NCBI GenBank assembly: GCA_013399855.1
Contig: VXAY01001956.1
Coordinates: 499,068 to 563,067 of the forward strand
Length of the DNA: 64,000 nt
Direction of reading: 5' to 3'
Source of the DNA: Oxyruncus cristatus
Lineage: Eukaryota > Chordata > Aves > Passeriformes > Cotingidae
Part shown: positions 53,490 to 64,000 of the stretch, in pieces
How the letters are laid out: every line of letters starts with the position of its first letter
Numbering within the stretch: the stretch's first letter is position 1
Notes under the pieces: generated by a model
Databases searched by the model: none
What the model was told of the DNA's origin: nothing
What the model saw: the letters and a program-made list of their open reading frames with translations, nothing else
Position numbers and translations under genes: made by a program

Positions 53490-53991
53490 CCACAATCACC
53501 TCTCAGCCCGTTATGGCGCTGCCCGCCCCCGGCCCTCCAGGAGGCTCCGGGAAGGGACAGACGGACGGACGGACACACAGACGGAGGGCAGACGCGCCCA
53601 CACCATCGTGCGCGCGGCGCAACGCTGGCTCCCCATTGGGCGAGGCGCGCGCGGCCGCCCGCCAATGGCCGCTCTCCTGGGGCGTGGCTGCGGGGNNNNN
53701 NNNNNNNNNNNNNNNNNNNNNNNNNNNNNNNNNNNNNNNNNNNNNNNNNNNNNNNNNNNNNNNNNNNNNNNNNNNNNNNNNNNNGTGACGGAGGCGGGCG
53801 CGAGCCGTGCTGGGGGCGAGAGATGAGGTTTGGTCCTGGCGTACAACGATAACGCGTAAATGACCGAATAATAACCCACTTCATCCGCACGACGCGCGTC
53901 CCCCGCCCCCAGCTGATCGCTGCCAAGCGCCGTGCGAACAAGAGTCGGATTTGTTGTTGGTTTTTTAGTTCCCCCGCCCCGGCTGTGCAGG
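53490..53991. promoter_or_regulatory. CpG island promoter of the zinc-finger gene, interrupted by a gap
   Basis: The sequence on both sides of the N run is very GC- and CpG-rich. To the left of the gap are an inverted CCAAT box (ATTGG, 53635-53639), a direct CCAAT box (53662-53666) and a GC box GGGGCGTGGC (53679-53688). There is no TATA box. The start codon of the zinc-finger gene follows at 53992. The opposed CCAAT boxes would also allow divergent transcription towards AHRR, but I see no gene on that side. Confidence 0.75.
53696..53784. other. Assembly gap, 89 N
   Basis: A run of 89 N interrupts the CpG island. Its length may be nominal. Protein frames drawn across it are meaningless. Confidence 0.99.
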
Positions 53992-54066
53992 ATGAGCGCC
54001 GTGGCTGAGGAGGTTAAGGCAGAAGACGGCAAAGCGAAATTTGAAAGAAAAGTGTTTTATTGCGAA
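53992..54066 (+). CDS. Zinc-finger gene exon 1 with start codon
   Basis: ATG at 53992 lies in a CpG island, in GCAGGATGAGC context, and opens 25 codons rich in Glu, Lys and Ala ending KVFYCE. The donor is GAA|GTGAGT, a strong site, in phase 0. The last two residues begin the zinc knuckle (Cys-Glu), which is completed in the next exon. Confidence 0.82.
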
Positions 54067-57000
54067 GTGAGTGCGTTTCTTTGGTGGCTTTTGGGGGCGG
54101 GTGCTCAGCTGCGGGCATTGCGAGGTGTGCGGGTACCGGAGACCGCGCTCTCCCGACTGACCCAGGTGTGGCGTGGGAGACCCGTAAGTGAGAGGAGCTG
54201 TAATGTGAGAGGAGAATAACGGTGTCGGTCCCTGGGAGAGCTGCTTGCCTCAGGGTTCGGTGAATTCAGGCTGTTCTTGAGCCGTCACGGGTGAGGTGTG
54301 ATGGTTCTTAGTTGTAGCCTTTCCAGTCTCTGGTCAGTGTTTCTCATAGGCGGCTGCAGGGGCCCGTTTGTATTTAAAGGCTGCGACGTGCTAAATTTGT
54401 CAATACCCTATTACTGTTCTAGCAGTGAATGTTTTTCTGGCGCGTTCAAGTTCTGCGACAGTATGTTAAGAGAATCGACAATATTAGCATGCATTAGTTT
54501 TTGCTTTTTTTTTTTAAAGCTGAACATAGTACGAAGTATTTGTACATCTGTAATGTGTTCCGTTAATTATTGCAACGGTGTATGTGTGTCTGTGGATCTA
54601 AATGAAATGCAGATGTCTTCCTCCATTGTTCCTCTGATCGCTTTGATGTAACAGTGAATGGAGTTGCAGTTATTCTAGGGCATAATTTTGCCTCTGTTCC
54701 TTTCTAGTCGCTATATGATCATCCCTTTTTGCTGGCTTTCTAGCCTGAAGAAGTTTAGAAAACTAAGAGTCCAGAAAGTGGTGGTAGAAGAGAAGGAGGA
54801 AGCTCTTAAAAACTTCTTACCACCTGATTTATTTAAACATGTATTTAAACATCATTTGAATGGGTTTGGATTTTAGTGGTATGCTGCTCTCTGAAATGTC
54901 ATGCAAAGTGTACTGTTAAGCCAAAGAAGATCTTTAGAATTACACGATAGGAACGGGTGTATTACGACTTCTTATTTAGCACCAACTACAGAATATCTGT
55001 AGCATGACTGACGATGTGCTTTCAATTTATCTCTTTCAGGTTTGTAAAGTTTCTTGTGTGAGTTCTATAAGTCTTCAGTCACACTATCGTGGTGCAAAGC
55101 ATAGAAAGGTAAACTTTTTCCATATTAAGTGTATATGCAAATTTAATCATAAATCTAGGACTCAGTTATTGATTTCACACGGCTTCAAGTGCTTATCTAG
55201 CTTATTGATAGATCTGTAACAGTAATTTGCTTGAAATATCCCCCAAAAAAGATGAGGTGGGACTCTCACAACTGTGCTTTGTACAGCATGTAACTTAAAG
55301 CATTAGCCATACCTAAAGGTAAATGTGTGCTAATTATGAAATTAACATTTGAAATACACGGGGAGCCACAAATGGTGAAAGAATGTAACCTTCTGGTTTT
55401 GGTTACAGTTGGTAAAGGTACTGTTTTGTTTTGCAAGTCTACATAGTTCACCTGTATTGTGAACAAAACTGGAAACTGGCTTACTTGTTTGATAGTAACA
55501 TCAGTTCTGATTTCCTGGTGGGGTTACATAGATTCAGCTGACAAGTCTGACAGTTCTGGTGGGGTTTTTTTTAAGCATCTCAGTAACAGCCCCCTGGTTT
55601 AAGCACAGAACAAATAAAGTCATTAAATTATTAGACAACGTTCTGATAGGATGTGTTTAGAGAGGAGGATTTTACAAGTGTTGTTTGGCTGAACCTTTGG
55701 CTGTTGATTGGCTGATAATTGTCTTCTATTTAAAATTCCACCACATTCTCAGTCTATAAAGGTGAGACAGTTGTCTGTACTTCGATGTCATGAGATTGTT
55801 TGTATTGTTGTGCCACTGAAGTGCCTGTCCTGACATTTTCTTAATGACAGGTTGTTTTTCCTGGAACATTAAAGACTAACTGCAATACTGCCTTTCTCAA
55901 GTGTTTGTAGGCCCCCTTTTTTTTGTTGTAGATGAGGGACATCTCCCCACTTCTTTGCTTTCAAGACAGATTAGTAGTATTTTGTTATCTGCTTGCTGAT
56001 CACTTTAGTAGCGTTTATTCTTCTTTGAGTCAGTGGCTCCACTTTCTCCAAACACTTTTTTCTCCCCAGGATTGAGGCTTCCTGTTCCCATGTAGCATTT
56101 TCATGTCCTGCCAAATGTCCCTGCTGATGCAAGGAATTCCTTTGGTTTTGTGGTTGTTACTTTTTTTTTTCCTTAGCTAACTTTCATAGCAATCCAATTA
56201 TTGCTGGTTTTCCCTTTTAAAGTAGAAAAGCTAGTGGTTATTTTCTCAGAAAACCTGCATGTACTTTTCCTTCTGTTTTGCTTTTGGAAATCAGTGTGTG
56301 CTAGGCAACAGCTGTCAAACTTTCTTATGTCAAGGAAGGCCTGCAAACTTATAGGGAACAAGAATTGGGCAGGTTGAAAAACTGGGTACGTGTTAGATGG
56401 TAAATGTTAGTCCTGGTCTGTGGAGTCCTGTAAGTCGTGTGGCTGCTCCAAGATTGCCTCATCATTCTTATCAGTTATCTCTAATTCTTACTTTAAATTA
56501 TTAAATCTATTGTGTATTTTGGTGGAAAAAGATCAGAACTCATAGAGTTATTTCAAGTTTTTGTGTCACTAGGTTTGAAGTAACCGTAAAAAAAAGCCCT
56601 GAGCTTATGTCCCTTTTTGATACAGAGTAGGTGTTGATAGTGAAGAGCTCTTAGTTTGTTCCTGGCTAGAGGAGTTCCTCTTCAAACTAAAACCAAAGCA
56701 TGTCCTGACCACAACATAACAAAATGAAGAGAATATAGTAGTTCTTTACCTAAATCACAATACTGACCTGGCCATTTTTTGTAACTTTAGTCAGATTACT
56801 TTTTTCCTATCAGTTACTTATTTGTTTTTAAAATAGTACTAGAGTAAAAATAGTTATAGAGGTACTTTGTGCTTGCCCTCCACCAGAAGGTGTTACAAAA
56901 ATACAAGAAAAAACACTCCATCAGAAGGACAGTCACTGGGAAAAAGTCAAGAAACAATTGTAAACGTATGCAACGTGTGTGAAATGATTGCCATTTCGTT

Positions 57001-60000
57001 GACCTACATTTCCATAGCTATTCAAAGTAAAATGTGTTATTTTGAGTAGCTGTGGTAGTAAAGCTTGGCTGTCTGACACATAATACTTCTGTTGACTTTG
57101 TGTACGTGGCTATTCTCTCTTTTTTTTTTTTTTTTTTTTTTTTGTCATCTAGGTAGTTTGATTGTGCTGGACTTTGGATAGGTACATAAGTTATTTCTGC
57201 ATACCTTTGTTTCATCTCTGTATGTTGTTTGGTTTGTTTTCGTGAGTATCAGTACCATTGACTCCTAAGCATTAACATTGGAATGCGTAATTTCTTTAGA
57301 GGAGGTCACTTTGCAAACATCTAAGAATACTTCTTAGGTAAATGCTATTGAATGCATTGCTTTCATAAAACTAGGGAGAATTGTAATAGTGACCTATGTA
57401 TAAGGAAATGATTAAGTCAAATCCTTTATTCTGTTGAGGAAGTCTGATTCCAGTGTGCTGTACTCCTTTGACTCCAGAAAGATTGCTTTTGATGAGTTAG
57501 AGATTGTTAGGATGATTTTCCTCTACTGACTCAGTCTGGCTGTTTGAACTGACAGTGCCTAAATAATTTGCTGTTGGAGGGCAAAATGTAAAATATACCT
57601 GGTTGCTTAGGCAGACTGCTGAGATTTGTCATAATTTGGATGGAAATTTTATCCAGAATATTTTGTTACTTCTCCAGCTAGAAGAGAATAAGCCTATACC
57701 TAAAGCCTCATGAAATTTCTCTGTGTTGGAGGCAAATAATTTGATGCATTAATCTGAGTCTCCATTCTTACAAGAAAGTGAGTCCTGAGTTGTTTAATTT
57801 GTATTTGCATTTGTATATTTGCAGGCTCAATGCTCTGTAACCCTCTGGGTTGATGTGTGATTCATTTCAAGGGGTAGAAGTAGACTGGGTGACATACTGC
57901 AAATAGAAGTAATTTAAAAATATATCACACAAGTCAGTAGTCAGTGCACTGACTTTCTTCCTAGTTTGTTACTTGATTAGGTGTTGCTTATTTGAAGTCT
58001 TTTCCATTTACACTTTGAAGTTTATGTGGATATTTTTTCCAAACAAGTCACAATGGTTTAATTAGTCAGTTACCTAATTTGATAAAAATTGTTAGCACTT
58101 GCATTCTGTACATGGAACTTAAACATAGAAGTAGACAAATCTTTGAAGGCTTAATTTACAAAATATTAGCTAATATTTTAATTCTACATAGTGTACCTCT
58201 TTAGAGTTCATTTAGTTTCTGTCCCTGAGAGTTTATTCTTTGTTGTGCCAGGAGTTTGTGTTCCTCACTGACTTCAGTGTTCATGACTGTGATGCTTACC
58301 ATGTCCTTCAACTGAAGCTTGAGTAATAGGAATACACATCTAATTTTTTTCTAGTGCTGGTAGTTCATGAGGCCAAACCCACGTAAAAAGTGCTGCTGGA
58401 CAAAAGATTGAGGGGCTGGGTGATCACAGTACAAGGCTGTGTGTATTTTGTGCACTGATGCCATGGGACCTCTGTATAGTTGCACAGTGGTGGGTTTTGT
58501 GGTTTCATTGCTGAACAGGTATTGATGGCATAGGGAGTTGTGGAAAGTGACTTAGCCAAAAGATCATTCATACATGTGTACATAATTCTTGGCTCTGGAA
58601 ACTGGAATTGGCTTGTATTACATACTTCGAAAAACAGTTGAATGTTACTTCCAGCCATTATGGTAAAATGTTTAGAAAAACAACTGAGCTTACTAATGCT
58701 TTTTATTGAACCAAGCCTGTAGGAGTAATGGGGGATATACTGCATGAAAGGTGAGTTTGTTTGGCTTTTTTTTTTTATGACAGCTGAGTAAAAGTCTAGG
58801 CCTTTTGAGGGAACAGTCCCCAAATAAAATATACCTGTTGTGCATATACCTGAGATGTTTGGTCAGATGGTATGTGATAGATTTTATTCTGGTTTGTAAA
58901 TATACGTTCACTTCATTGCTCAGTTTGCTGGAAAGGAAATCCTAGAGTGGAATGTCTTTTTTCCATGTCTTTTGAATGGCCCTTTGCAGGTATGGCAGCA
59001 GCAGAAGTGTTGCCTCTTCTGTGAACTGTATTTGGAGCACAGATGAAGATTGTTTCTGGTTCTGTCAGAGATTCAAGGTTCCTTGCCCTCCCTTCATGTC
59101 TGGAGTTGGATAGGTAGAAAGGCCTACCATGTCCCAAAAGGAGAAAAATCTGCATTCAGGACTCTGCAAGCTCATTAGAAACAAGGAATGTTCAGATCTA
59201 TGAAGAGCGCTGTTAGTCTTTGTCTTCGCTGTTTCAGTATTCTAATTTCTTCTTCCTCTTACCCTTGGTTGTTGTGCATCAGAACCTGTGGCTGAAAATA
59301 CCTGATGTGCAGGCAACTTTTCTGCCCTTTCTTATGGCATTAAAATCAACCATGCTGGAAAAGCATTTCAGTCGGGCATTTTTGTGTTGATACCTGGAAT
59401 GCTAATGTAGCTACGTTTCAGTTAGAGGAAAATTACCTGGCTGTTGCATTGTTTATGTTTGGTCTCAAAAAGCATGTTGTTGTGTTCTGCAGCCCGTCTT
59501 TATGATCCAGAGCGACTTGAATTGTGAAGCTTTTCTTTTGAGAAAAACAGACAAACCATACAGAAAACAAACAAACCAACCCAAACTTGATTTTCTTGAA
59601 CAATTAAAATAAATAGAATTTCCATGGATAGGCTGCTGACATCTAACAGATGTATTTCAAGAGTGTATATGTTTAAGAACAACTAAATTACGTTTATGTA
59701 ATACTTAACTATGCTCGTGAAACTGTTCTGTTAGATGACCTGTGAACTTGACTTGTGTGGAAAACTACTTTATCCAGTACCTCCTACAGATTACAGTGTG
59801 TGTGGGAGGTTTTAACCCTTAAAAACAGTAGGTTTTGAGTTTTGGCTTCTCAAAGTTAGACACTTTGTTAGAAGTTACTTAACTTTTCATAGTCTCAGCT
59901 CAAAAACAGCTGTTGCAACACCTGACCTGGGACAGAGATAAGTTGCTTACCTAGTGTGTGAGAATCTTAATTCCTGATGTAGTAGAAGGGAGCACAAATA

Positions 60001-62281
60001 AAATGGACCCCTTGGCTTCAGCGGTGAAACTCCATTTGTGATATTAGCAGTAACTGAAGTGCAATCAAAGCTGATTGTCTGAAAATAGTCAGAAGGAAAT
60101 TCTTTTTGAGCAACAGCTCACAGTTGCTGATGTTTTCTGCACTTGTCTGAAAAACTTGGTATTAGCAGCTGTTTGTTGTAAAAGTGCCGAATGGCAAGTA
60201 ACAGAAACTTGGAGCAGCATAACTGCAAGGGAGGTTGTGTCTGTATTAAGTTTACAAAATCCTTTTCTGAGCTTATATAAAACCATCCACTATCTGTGGT
60301 GATACTGGGACTTAGGTAACTTCCTAACTGCCATGGAAGAACAGCTGTTTGGCTTCTCAGACAATTAACTGTTGCGTCAGTCTTGCTTCCTATTGAATTG
60401 TCACACCCATGTGCATTATCTCTTCCATGCCACTGGATTGTGAAAATATAGCACTTAACTCCATGGACTGCTCTGGACAGACAGATACTTTACGGGTGGA
60501 ATGATCATGCTTATTGTTTCTTTCTTTTAAATGGCAAGTTTGTGTTTATTTGCCAGAAAGTTCTCAAAATGAGTCAGGATTGTTTTAGCCATGTTCTGAA
60601 ATGGAAATTTAAGTTCCTCTTTTCTTTAGATTCTACCAGAAAGTGATTTGTTCTGGATTCAGCTGATAAAAGCTACTTTTCCTGTTCTTCATTATATGAA
60701 TGAACTTTTATGAGATTTGGCTAGCCAAATCTGATCAAAATGGTGGGGAAGCTGCTTTTAGTTAGTTTATTTTCCCTTTTCTGGAGAGGTTTTCTTTCTT
60801 CTTTTTTTTTTTTTTTTTATGGTTGGAACTACAACTTTTTCAAGCTTAGGAGCTGCAGTCATGCAGAACTCAAGGTTTTCCTAGCATCTTTGAGATGTTG
60901 TGTTTCAATCCATAACCCTCTCTTGAAACTTAATTAAATAACAAACTTGTGTTAACTGTAAGTACACTTTTGTCAGTACTTCCAGCTTTTGCAGAAAATC
61001 ATAAAGGCTCTAATTTTTCCTATATGACAATGGAAACTTCAGCCTGTAATGTGATTGATCTGCAAAGGCTTCTCTGGAAGTACTGAGTTTTTCCTTCAAA
61101 TGGTGCAGCACATTAATTTCTTTTTCTTATTTTATTTTGGGATGGCTTGCGTCTTCATAATTAAAGAAAGAGAAAACCCTGAGACCCAAGACTGTCTATT
61201 GTAAGTATAACACTTTTTTCTTTCCAGCCTCCTAGGACAGATATTGCTTGGGGATTTTAATGTTTGTTGCTGTTTTAGTAGTTCAGGTACTTGCATTTGT
61301 CAGATTTATGTGTCTATAACTGCGATTCTGTTTATATGCTGAACATTCTTCTGAGATTTCTATCTAGTAAACTGTGGAGCACAGAATTATTTTAGAGCAC
61401 AAAACCTTAGTTATGTCTTTCCACATGTAAATGTTTGTATATCTGTGTAGTGGAGGGATGTATAGTCAGTATTTTAGTTGCTCACCTTGCCAGGGCAAAC
61501 CATCTCCCACTCTTCTGTCAGCTTTACGCACTCACTGCTAAACTTCAGGCAGTATGCTAAGAAGCTAAATCAGCAGTCTAACACAGTACCGTTGCAGATG
61601 CAGCTCTGCCAGTGCTGAAGTTGCTTGGCTGCATCACAGGAATGTTCTGCCTCTCGTTATTTTAGTGGACTTGGAGTAGCAAAGATGTATTCAAGGTGAA
61701 TTCAGTTGTTGGGGTGTCTTTTCCCCCAGAAACTGAGAATGTGAATCCAGACTGTCATATGTCAATGAAAATAAAAGTTGTGGTGAAAAGTTAAAAATGT
61801 GGGATATAACTAGATCACAGTGGAAATGAAAATCCTGCTGTACAGGTACTTATGGTGATGTTCAGCAAGCAGAGTACATAGGCAGATATGGGAATACTGA
61901 TAAAAAACAGTGAGATGATTAGAACCCAAAATGGTTATACAGTCAGTCATCACAAGAAATAAGCCTTTCACTTCTACTTTATCTTCTTAGCCTGTTCTCC
62001 CAAGAAACAAGGCTTACGTTCCGGCTTTGTCATCTGTTCCCCAGTATCTTTTGAACCTCGCAGTCTTTCTGAACCAAGTTGATCAAGGGTGCCTGAAAAT
62101 GCACATCTGCACAGAGGAGAGTGATGGTGTCAGTCCTGTACTGAGGGAAGTGCTGCAGGCTGAGCTCACCACTTGCTGGACCCTGAAGAATCAACACACG
62201 AGAGATTTAATAAAAGCACTGGTCAGAGGCAACCTTCTAAGAAACTGGGCTTCATTATCTGCTTTCATGGTTTTGTGTTGA
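53992..62281 (+). CDS. Small protein with one matrin/JAZ-type C2H2 zinc finger (gene model partly uncertain)
   Basis: Exons 53992-54066 and 55040-55108 join in phase 0 to give 48 residues starting MSAVAEEVKAEDG. Residues about 22-46 read FYCE then VCKVSCVSSISLQSHYRGAK and HRK: a C-x2-C-x12-H-x5-H finger of the matrin/U1/JAZ type seen in ZFR and ZNF346, which bind double-stranded RNA. The RGAKH ending resembles the third finger of ZFR. A third exon (61167-61200) and a last exon (61991 onward) are proposed. With the third exon the protein is about 89 residues, ending at TGA 62080-62082; without it, the last exon is open to TGA 62279-62281 and the protein is about 144 residues. No second finger or DZF domain is visible. 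Function and gene name are not recognised; nuclear RNA binding is a family-level guess. Confidence 0.6.
54067..55039. other. Intron 1 of the zinc-finger gene
   Basis: The intron runs from GTGAGT to TCTCTTTCAG. A purine-rich open stretch near 54.74-54.87 kb (peptide starting LKKFRKLRVQKVVVEEKEE) follows a TTTCTAG acceptor-like site, but it would need phase 2 and exon 1 ends in phase 0, so it is not called as an exon. Confidence 0.75.
55040..55108 (+). CDS. Zinc-finger gene exon 2, the finger itself
   Basis: The acceptor is ATCTCTTTCAG and the donor is AAAG|GTAAAC. The 69 bases encode 23 residues in phase 0 on both sides. They supply the second zinc cysteine and both histidines of the finger (SLQSHYRGAKHRK). 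The close fit of the motif across the splice junction is the main evidence that the gene is real. Confidence 0.85.
55109..61166. other. Intron 2 of the zinc-finger gene, about 6 kb
   Basis: No further exon with recognisable coding content was seen. Notable are a T24 run at 57120-57143 and a T17-18 run near 60.80 kb. The open frame at 58365-58823 on the - strand has no family resemblance and no start or splice context, and is regarded as chance. Confidence 0.55.
57120..57143. repeat. Poly-T tract (T24)
   Basis: The longest homopolymer of the window, inside the zinc-finger gene's second intron. Length is likely to vary between individuals or with sequencing error. Confidence 0.85.
61167..61200 (+). 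CDS. Possible zinc-finger gene exon 3 (34 bases)
   Basis: The donor ATT|GTAAGTATA is near perfect. The acceptor (TTAAAG) is weak, with its pyrimidine tract more than 20 bases upstream. Joined to exon 2 it reads KEKTLRPKTVY, a basic extension that is plausible after GAKHRK, and ends in phase 1. Its inclusion moves the last exon into a frame that stops after about 30 residues. Confidence 0.4.
61991..62281 (+). CDS. Possible last coding exon of the zinc-finger gene
   Basis: A strong acceptor (TTTATCTTCTTAG, ending 61990) opens this exon. Joined directly to exon 2 in phase 0 it stays open for 96 codons, beginning PVLPRNKAYVPALSSVPQYL, to TGA at 62279. Joined after the 34-base exon it reads CSPKKQGLRSGFVICSP and stops at TGA 62080-62082. 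I recognise neither peptide. The long open frame favours the skipped form, and the good donor of exon 3 favours the other. Confidence 0.45.
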   Translation, partial: PVLPRNKAYVPALSSVPQYLLNLAVFLNQVDQGCLKMHICTEESDGVSPVLREVLQAELTTCWTLKNQHTRDLIKALVRGNLLRNWASLSAFMVLC

Positions 62282-63095
62282 TAAGAGAATTAGTGCAAGA
62301 CATGTCATTCAAGTGTGTGAACAATTAGGAGATTTTGCTTCTGCAGACACGACTACCACATGCAGATCTTCTCTTTTTAGAAATACTGGTAATGGAGCTC
62401 CTTGAAAGAATTTGAATAAGTTGTGAAAACATAGAGGTCTTCTCAAAATCCAATGGATTCAAGCACTCCAAAATTGTATTTGTACCTCAGCAACAAGAAC
62501 AGATCCGTGTGGCTATGGGCAAGGGTTTTTAGTGAAAGACACTTTCTACAGATTTATTTGAATTTCTTGTAAAAAATGATCATTAAAAGTAATACTCACT
62601 AACTGAAGACGTTCATTCTTCAAGATCGTAAACTCCTGTTTTGGAGGAGTAATGTAAAGGATGCATGGGACAGAAAGTGTAACTTGAATAAGGTGACAGA
62701 AGATGTGGCAGCAAAACTATGAAAAGAACGGTGGAATGCAGAGCCTGTTGCAAAGACCTACATCTTAAGAAAACAGTCCCGGATGTGCTATAAGCTCAGT
62801 GTCCAATGGAGAATTTGGGTTAAGAATGTGTGCACACTACAAACACTGTATCTTTGGAAATGTCATGACTTGGAATCTTTTAACTGTGATGTATTTTACA
62901 GAACGAGAAGAGAGAAATGAAAATATCTGATTATTAAGGTGAGGAATCTATATGTGAACCTTTGGTAAACAAGTCAGCTCTGACTTCTGGAGGAGTCCTG
63001 GTATCACAGGGTGATAAAAGTGTCAGAAGCACTGCAAGGTGTGCTTTTTCTCTGCCTCAGCAATCATTTTGAAACAATCAGAAACTTTTACTTCT

Positions 63096-63101
63096 AATAA
63101 A
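63096..63101 (+). terminator. Candidate poly(A) signal AATAAA
   Basis: A canonical AATAAA about 815 bases after the longer stop codon of the zinc-finger gene, followed by T- and GT-containing sequence. Usage is unproven. Confidence 0.45.
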
Positions 63102-63493
63102 AATGATTATTCAAACTATTGATGTCTCCTTTATCCTGCTCTACCGGTACTGCATTTTGCTTCACTAAAGATCAAGACGTGGGAGGCCAATTTGCAAGCT
63201 GCTGGTAGGGTTTGTTTGTCCAAAAGAGACTGCAATTTGGCCTTAGGAAATTTATTTGTATGTTTTGGTTGTGATGGTTTGGGTGTTTTTACAAGGAGAA
63301 AAACTTTTCGCCTGAGTAAGTTTTTCAGAGATGGTATTTCAGATTTAATTTTGGGAACGGCAATGCAGAATTACACAGTTATGTAGAACTTCTTGAAACT
63401 CTCCCATGGATATATGACCAGTTATAGAAATAATTCTCCCTCAAGATCCAGCAGATCCAGGAAATTCATTGTGTTCTGTCACTGAGATAAAAG

Positions 63494-63499
63494 AATAAA
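63494..63499 (+). terminator. Candidate poly(A) signal AATAAA, distal
   Basis: A second canonical AATAAA 400 bases downstream, followed by TTTGGCCTTTATTTTTTC, a T-rich downstream element. It could serve as an alternative 3' end. Confidence 0.4.
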
Positions 63500-64000
63500 T
63501 TCTGAATATGTTTGGCCTTTATTTTTTCATTTTAAATAACTGATTCTTTTTTCTACAGTTTGCAGATGTATGTAGCAGAGCATGAACAAAAATTTTACTG
63601 CATTTATGGAATTAAGTAGTAAAGTTTTGTGAATGAGCACAGAAAGTATGCATATTCTTAAATTAAGTGCCATGTGTAAAGTATAAATCTAGTATTGTGT
63701 CAGGATATAAACTAATGAGATACTCCTGTTATTGCTGCTGGATCTGCAATCTTGTTCTAATGTTCACTTTATCAAATGTTCCAGTGGGAGTGAAATGTGA
63801 AAGCATATTCAGAGAACCGGGAACAAAAATGTATGGATTTTGTGAAAATGAAGGATGAGTTTTCTTGGAAATCACTTGGGACAAAACCTGAGAAGTATCT
63901 GAAATGTACACTAAATGTCTAAAGAAGAACAGGTACTTCAGATTATGAGGTTTGACATATTTAGAATGTTTTACACCAACATCTGCATTTTCTTTCTTGC

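Larger units (their letters stand above)
62282..64000. other. Likely 3' UTR of the zinc-finger gene and downstream sequence
   Basis: No exon of another gene is recognised. EXOC3, the neighbour of AHRR in mammals, is not visible up to the end of the window. AT-rich sequence with AATAAA signals at 63096 and 63494 fits a 3' UTR of about 0.8-1.2 kb. Confidence 0.5.

Noticed and set aside
52880..53941. Repetitive reverse-strand frames, including one of 237 codons running through the N gap
   Set aside because: The first part encodes the minisatellite units and the rest crosses unknown bases. No real protein is supported.
54742..54876. Lys/Glu-rich open stretch in intron 1 of the zinc-finger gene with an acceptor-like TTTCTAG
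   Set aside because: It needs phase 2, while exon 1 ends in phase 0, and no matching donor is evident.
58365..58823. Reverse-strand frame of 152 codons in the zinc-finger gene's intron
   Set aside because: No recognisable motif and no start or splice context. It is compatible with chance in an intron of 6 kb.

Overview
The window is vertebrate nuclear DNA, most likely from a bird. It is AT-rich, intron-rich and CpG-poor, and every recognisable interspersed repeat is a CR1-type LINE fragment, several with the avian 3' tail resembling ATTCTATG. Only about 2-3 kb is coding. The species cannot be named from the sequence.

Two genes can be supported, both on the + strand. The first is the 3' part of AHRR, the aryl hydrocarbon receptor repressor. 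Eight exons (18189-18289, 33779-33868, 35189-35318, 36761-36894, 38210-38409, 40112-40176, 41172-41313, 43847-44966) join with consistent phases into about 659 residues: the linker after the bHLH, the PAS-A domain, a decayed PAS-B-like region, and the repressor tail with three SUMO-type motifs, ending at a TAG stop. No bHLH or start exon was found in the first 18 kb, so the 5' end of the gene probably lies upstream of the window. The first 18 kb then reads as AHRR intron. It contains a CpG island at about 12.93-13.24 kb carrying two perfect xenobiotic (dioxin) response elements, which fits an AHR-induced gene that represses AHR.

From 44967 to about 52.9 kb is AHRR 3' UTR and intergenic DNA with no recognised gene. 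It ends in a degenerate minisatellite (about 52.97-53.47 kb) next to a second CpG island, which is interrupted by an 89-base run of N. This island is the likely promoter of the second gene, a small protein with one matrin/JAZ-type C2H2 finger (start codon at 53992, second exon 55040-55108). Its 3' exons (about 61.17-61.20 and 61.99-62.28 kb) are less certain, because including or skipping the 34-base exon changes the reading frame of the last exon. Likely poly(A) signals lie at 63096 and 63494.

The rest is intronic or intergenic. It holds six CR1-derived fragments, short tandem repeats, poly-T tracts and one possible decayed coding remnant near 26.7 kb. No RNA genes or CRISPR arrays were seen.
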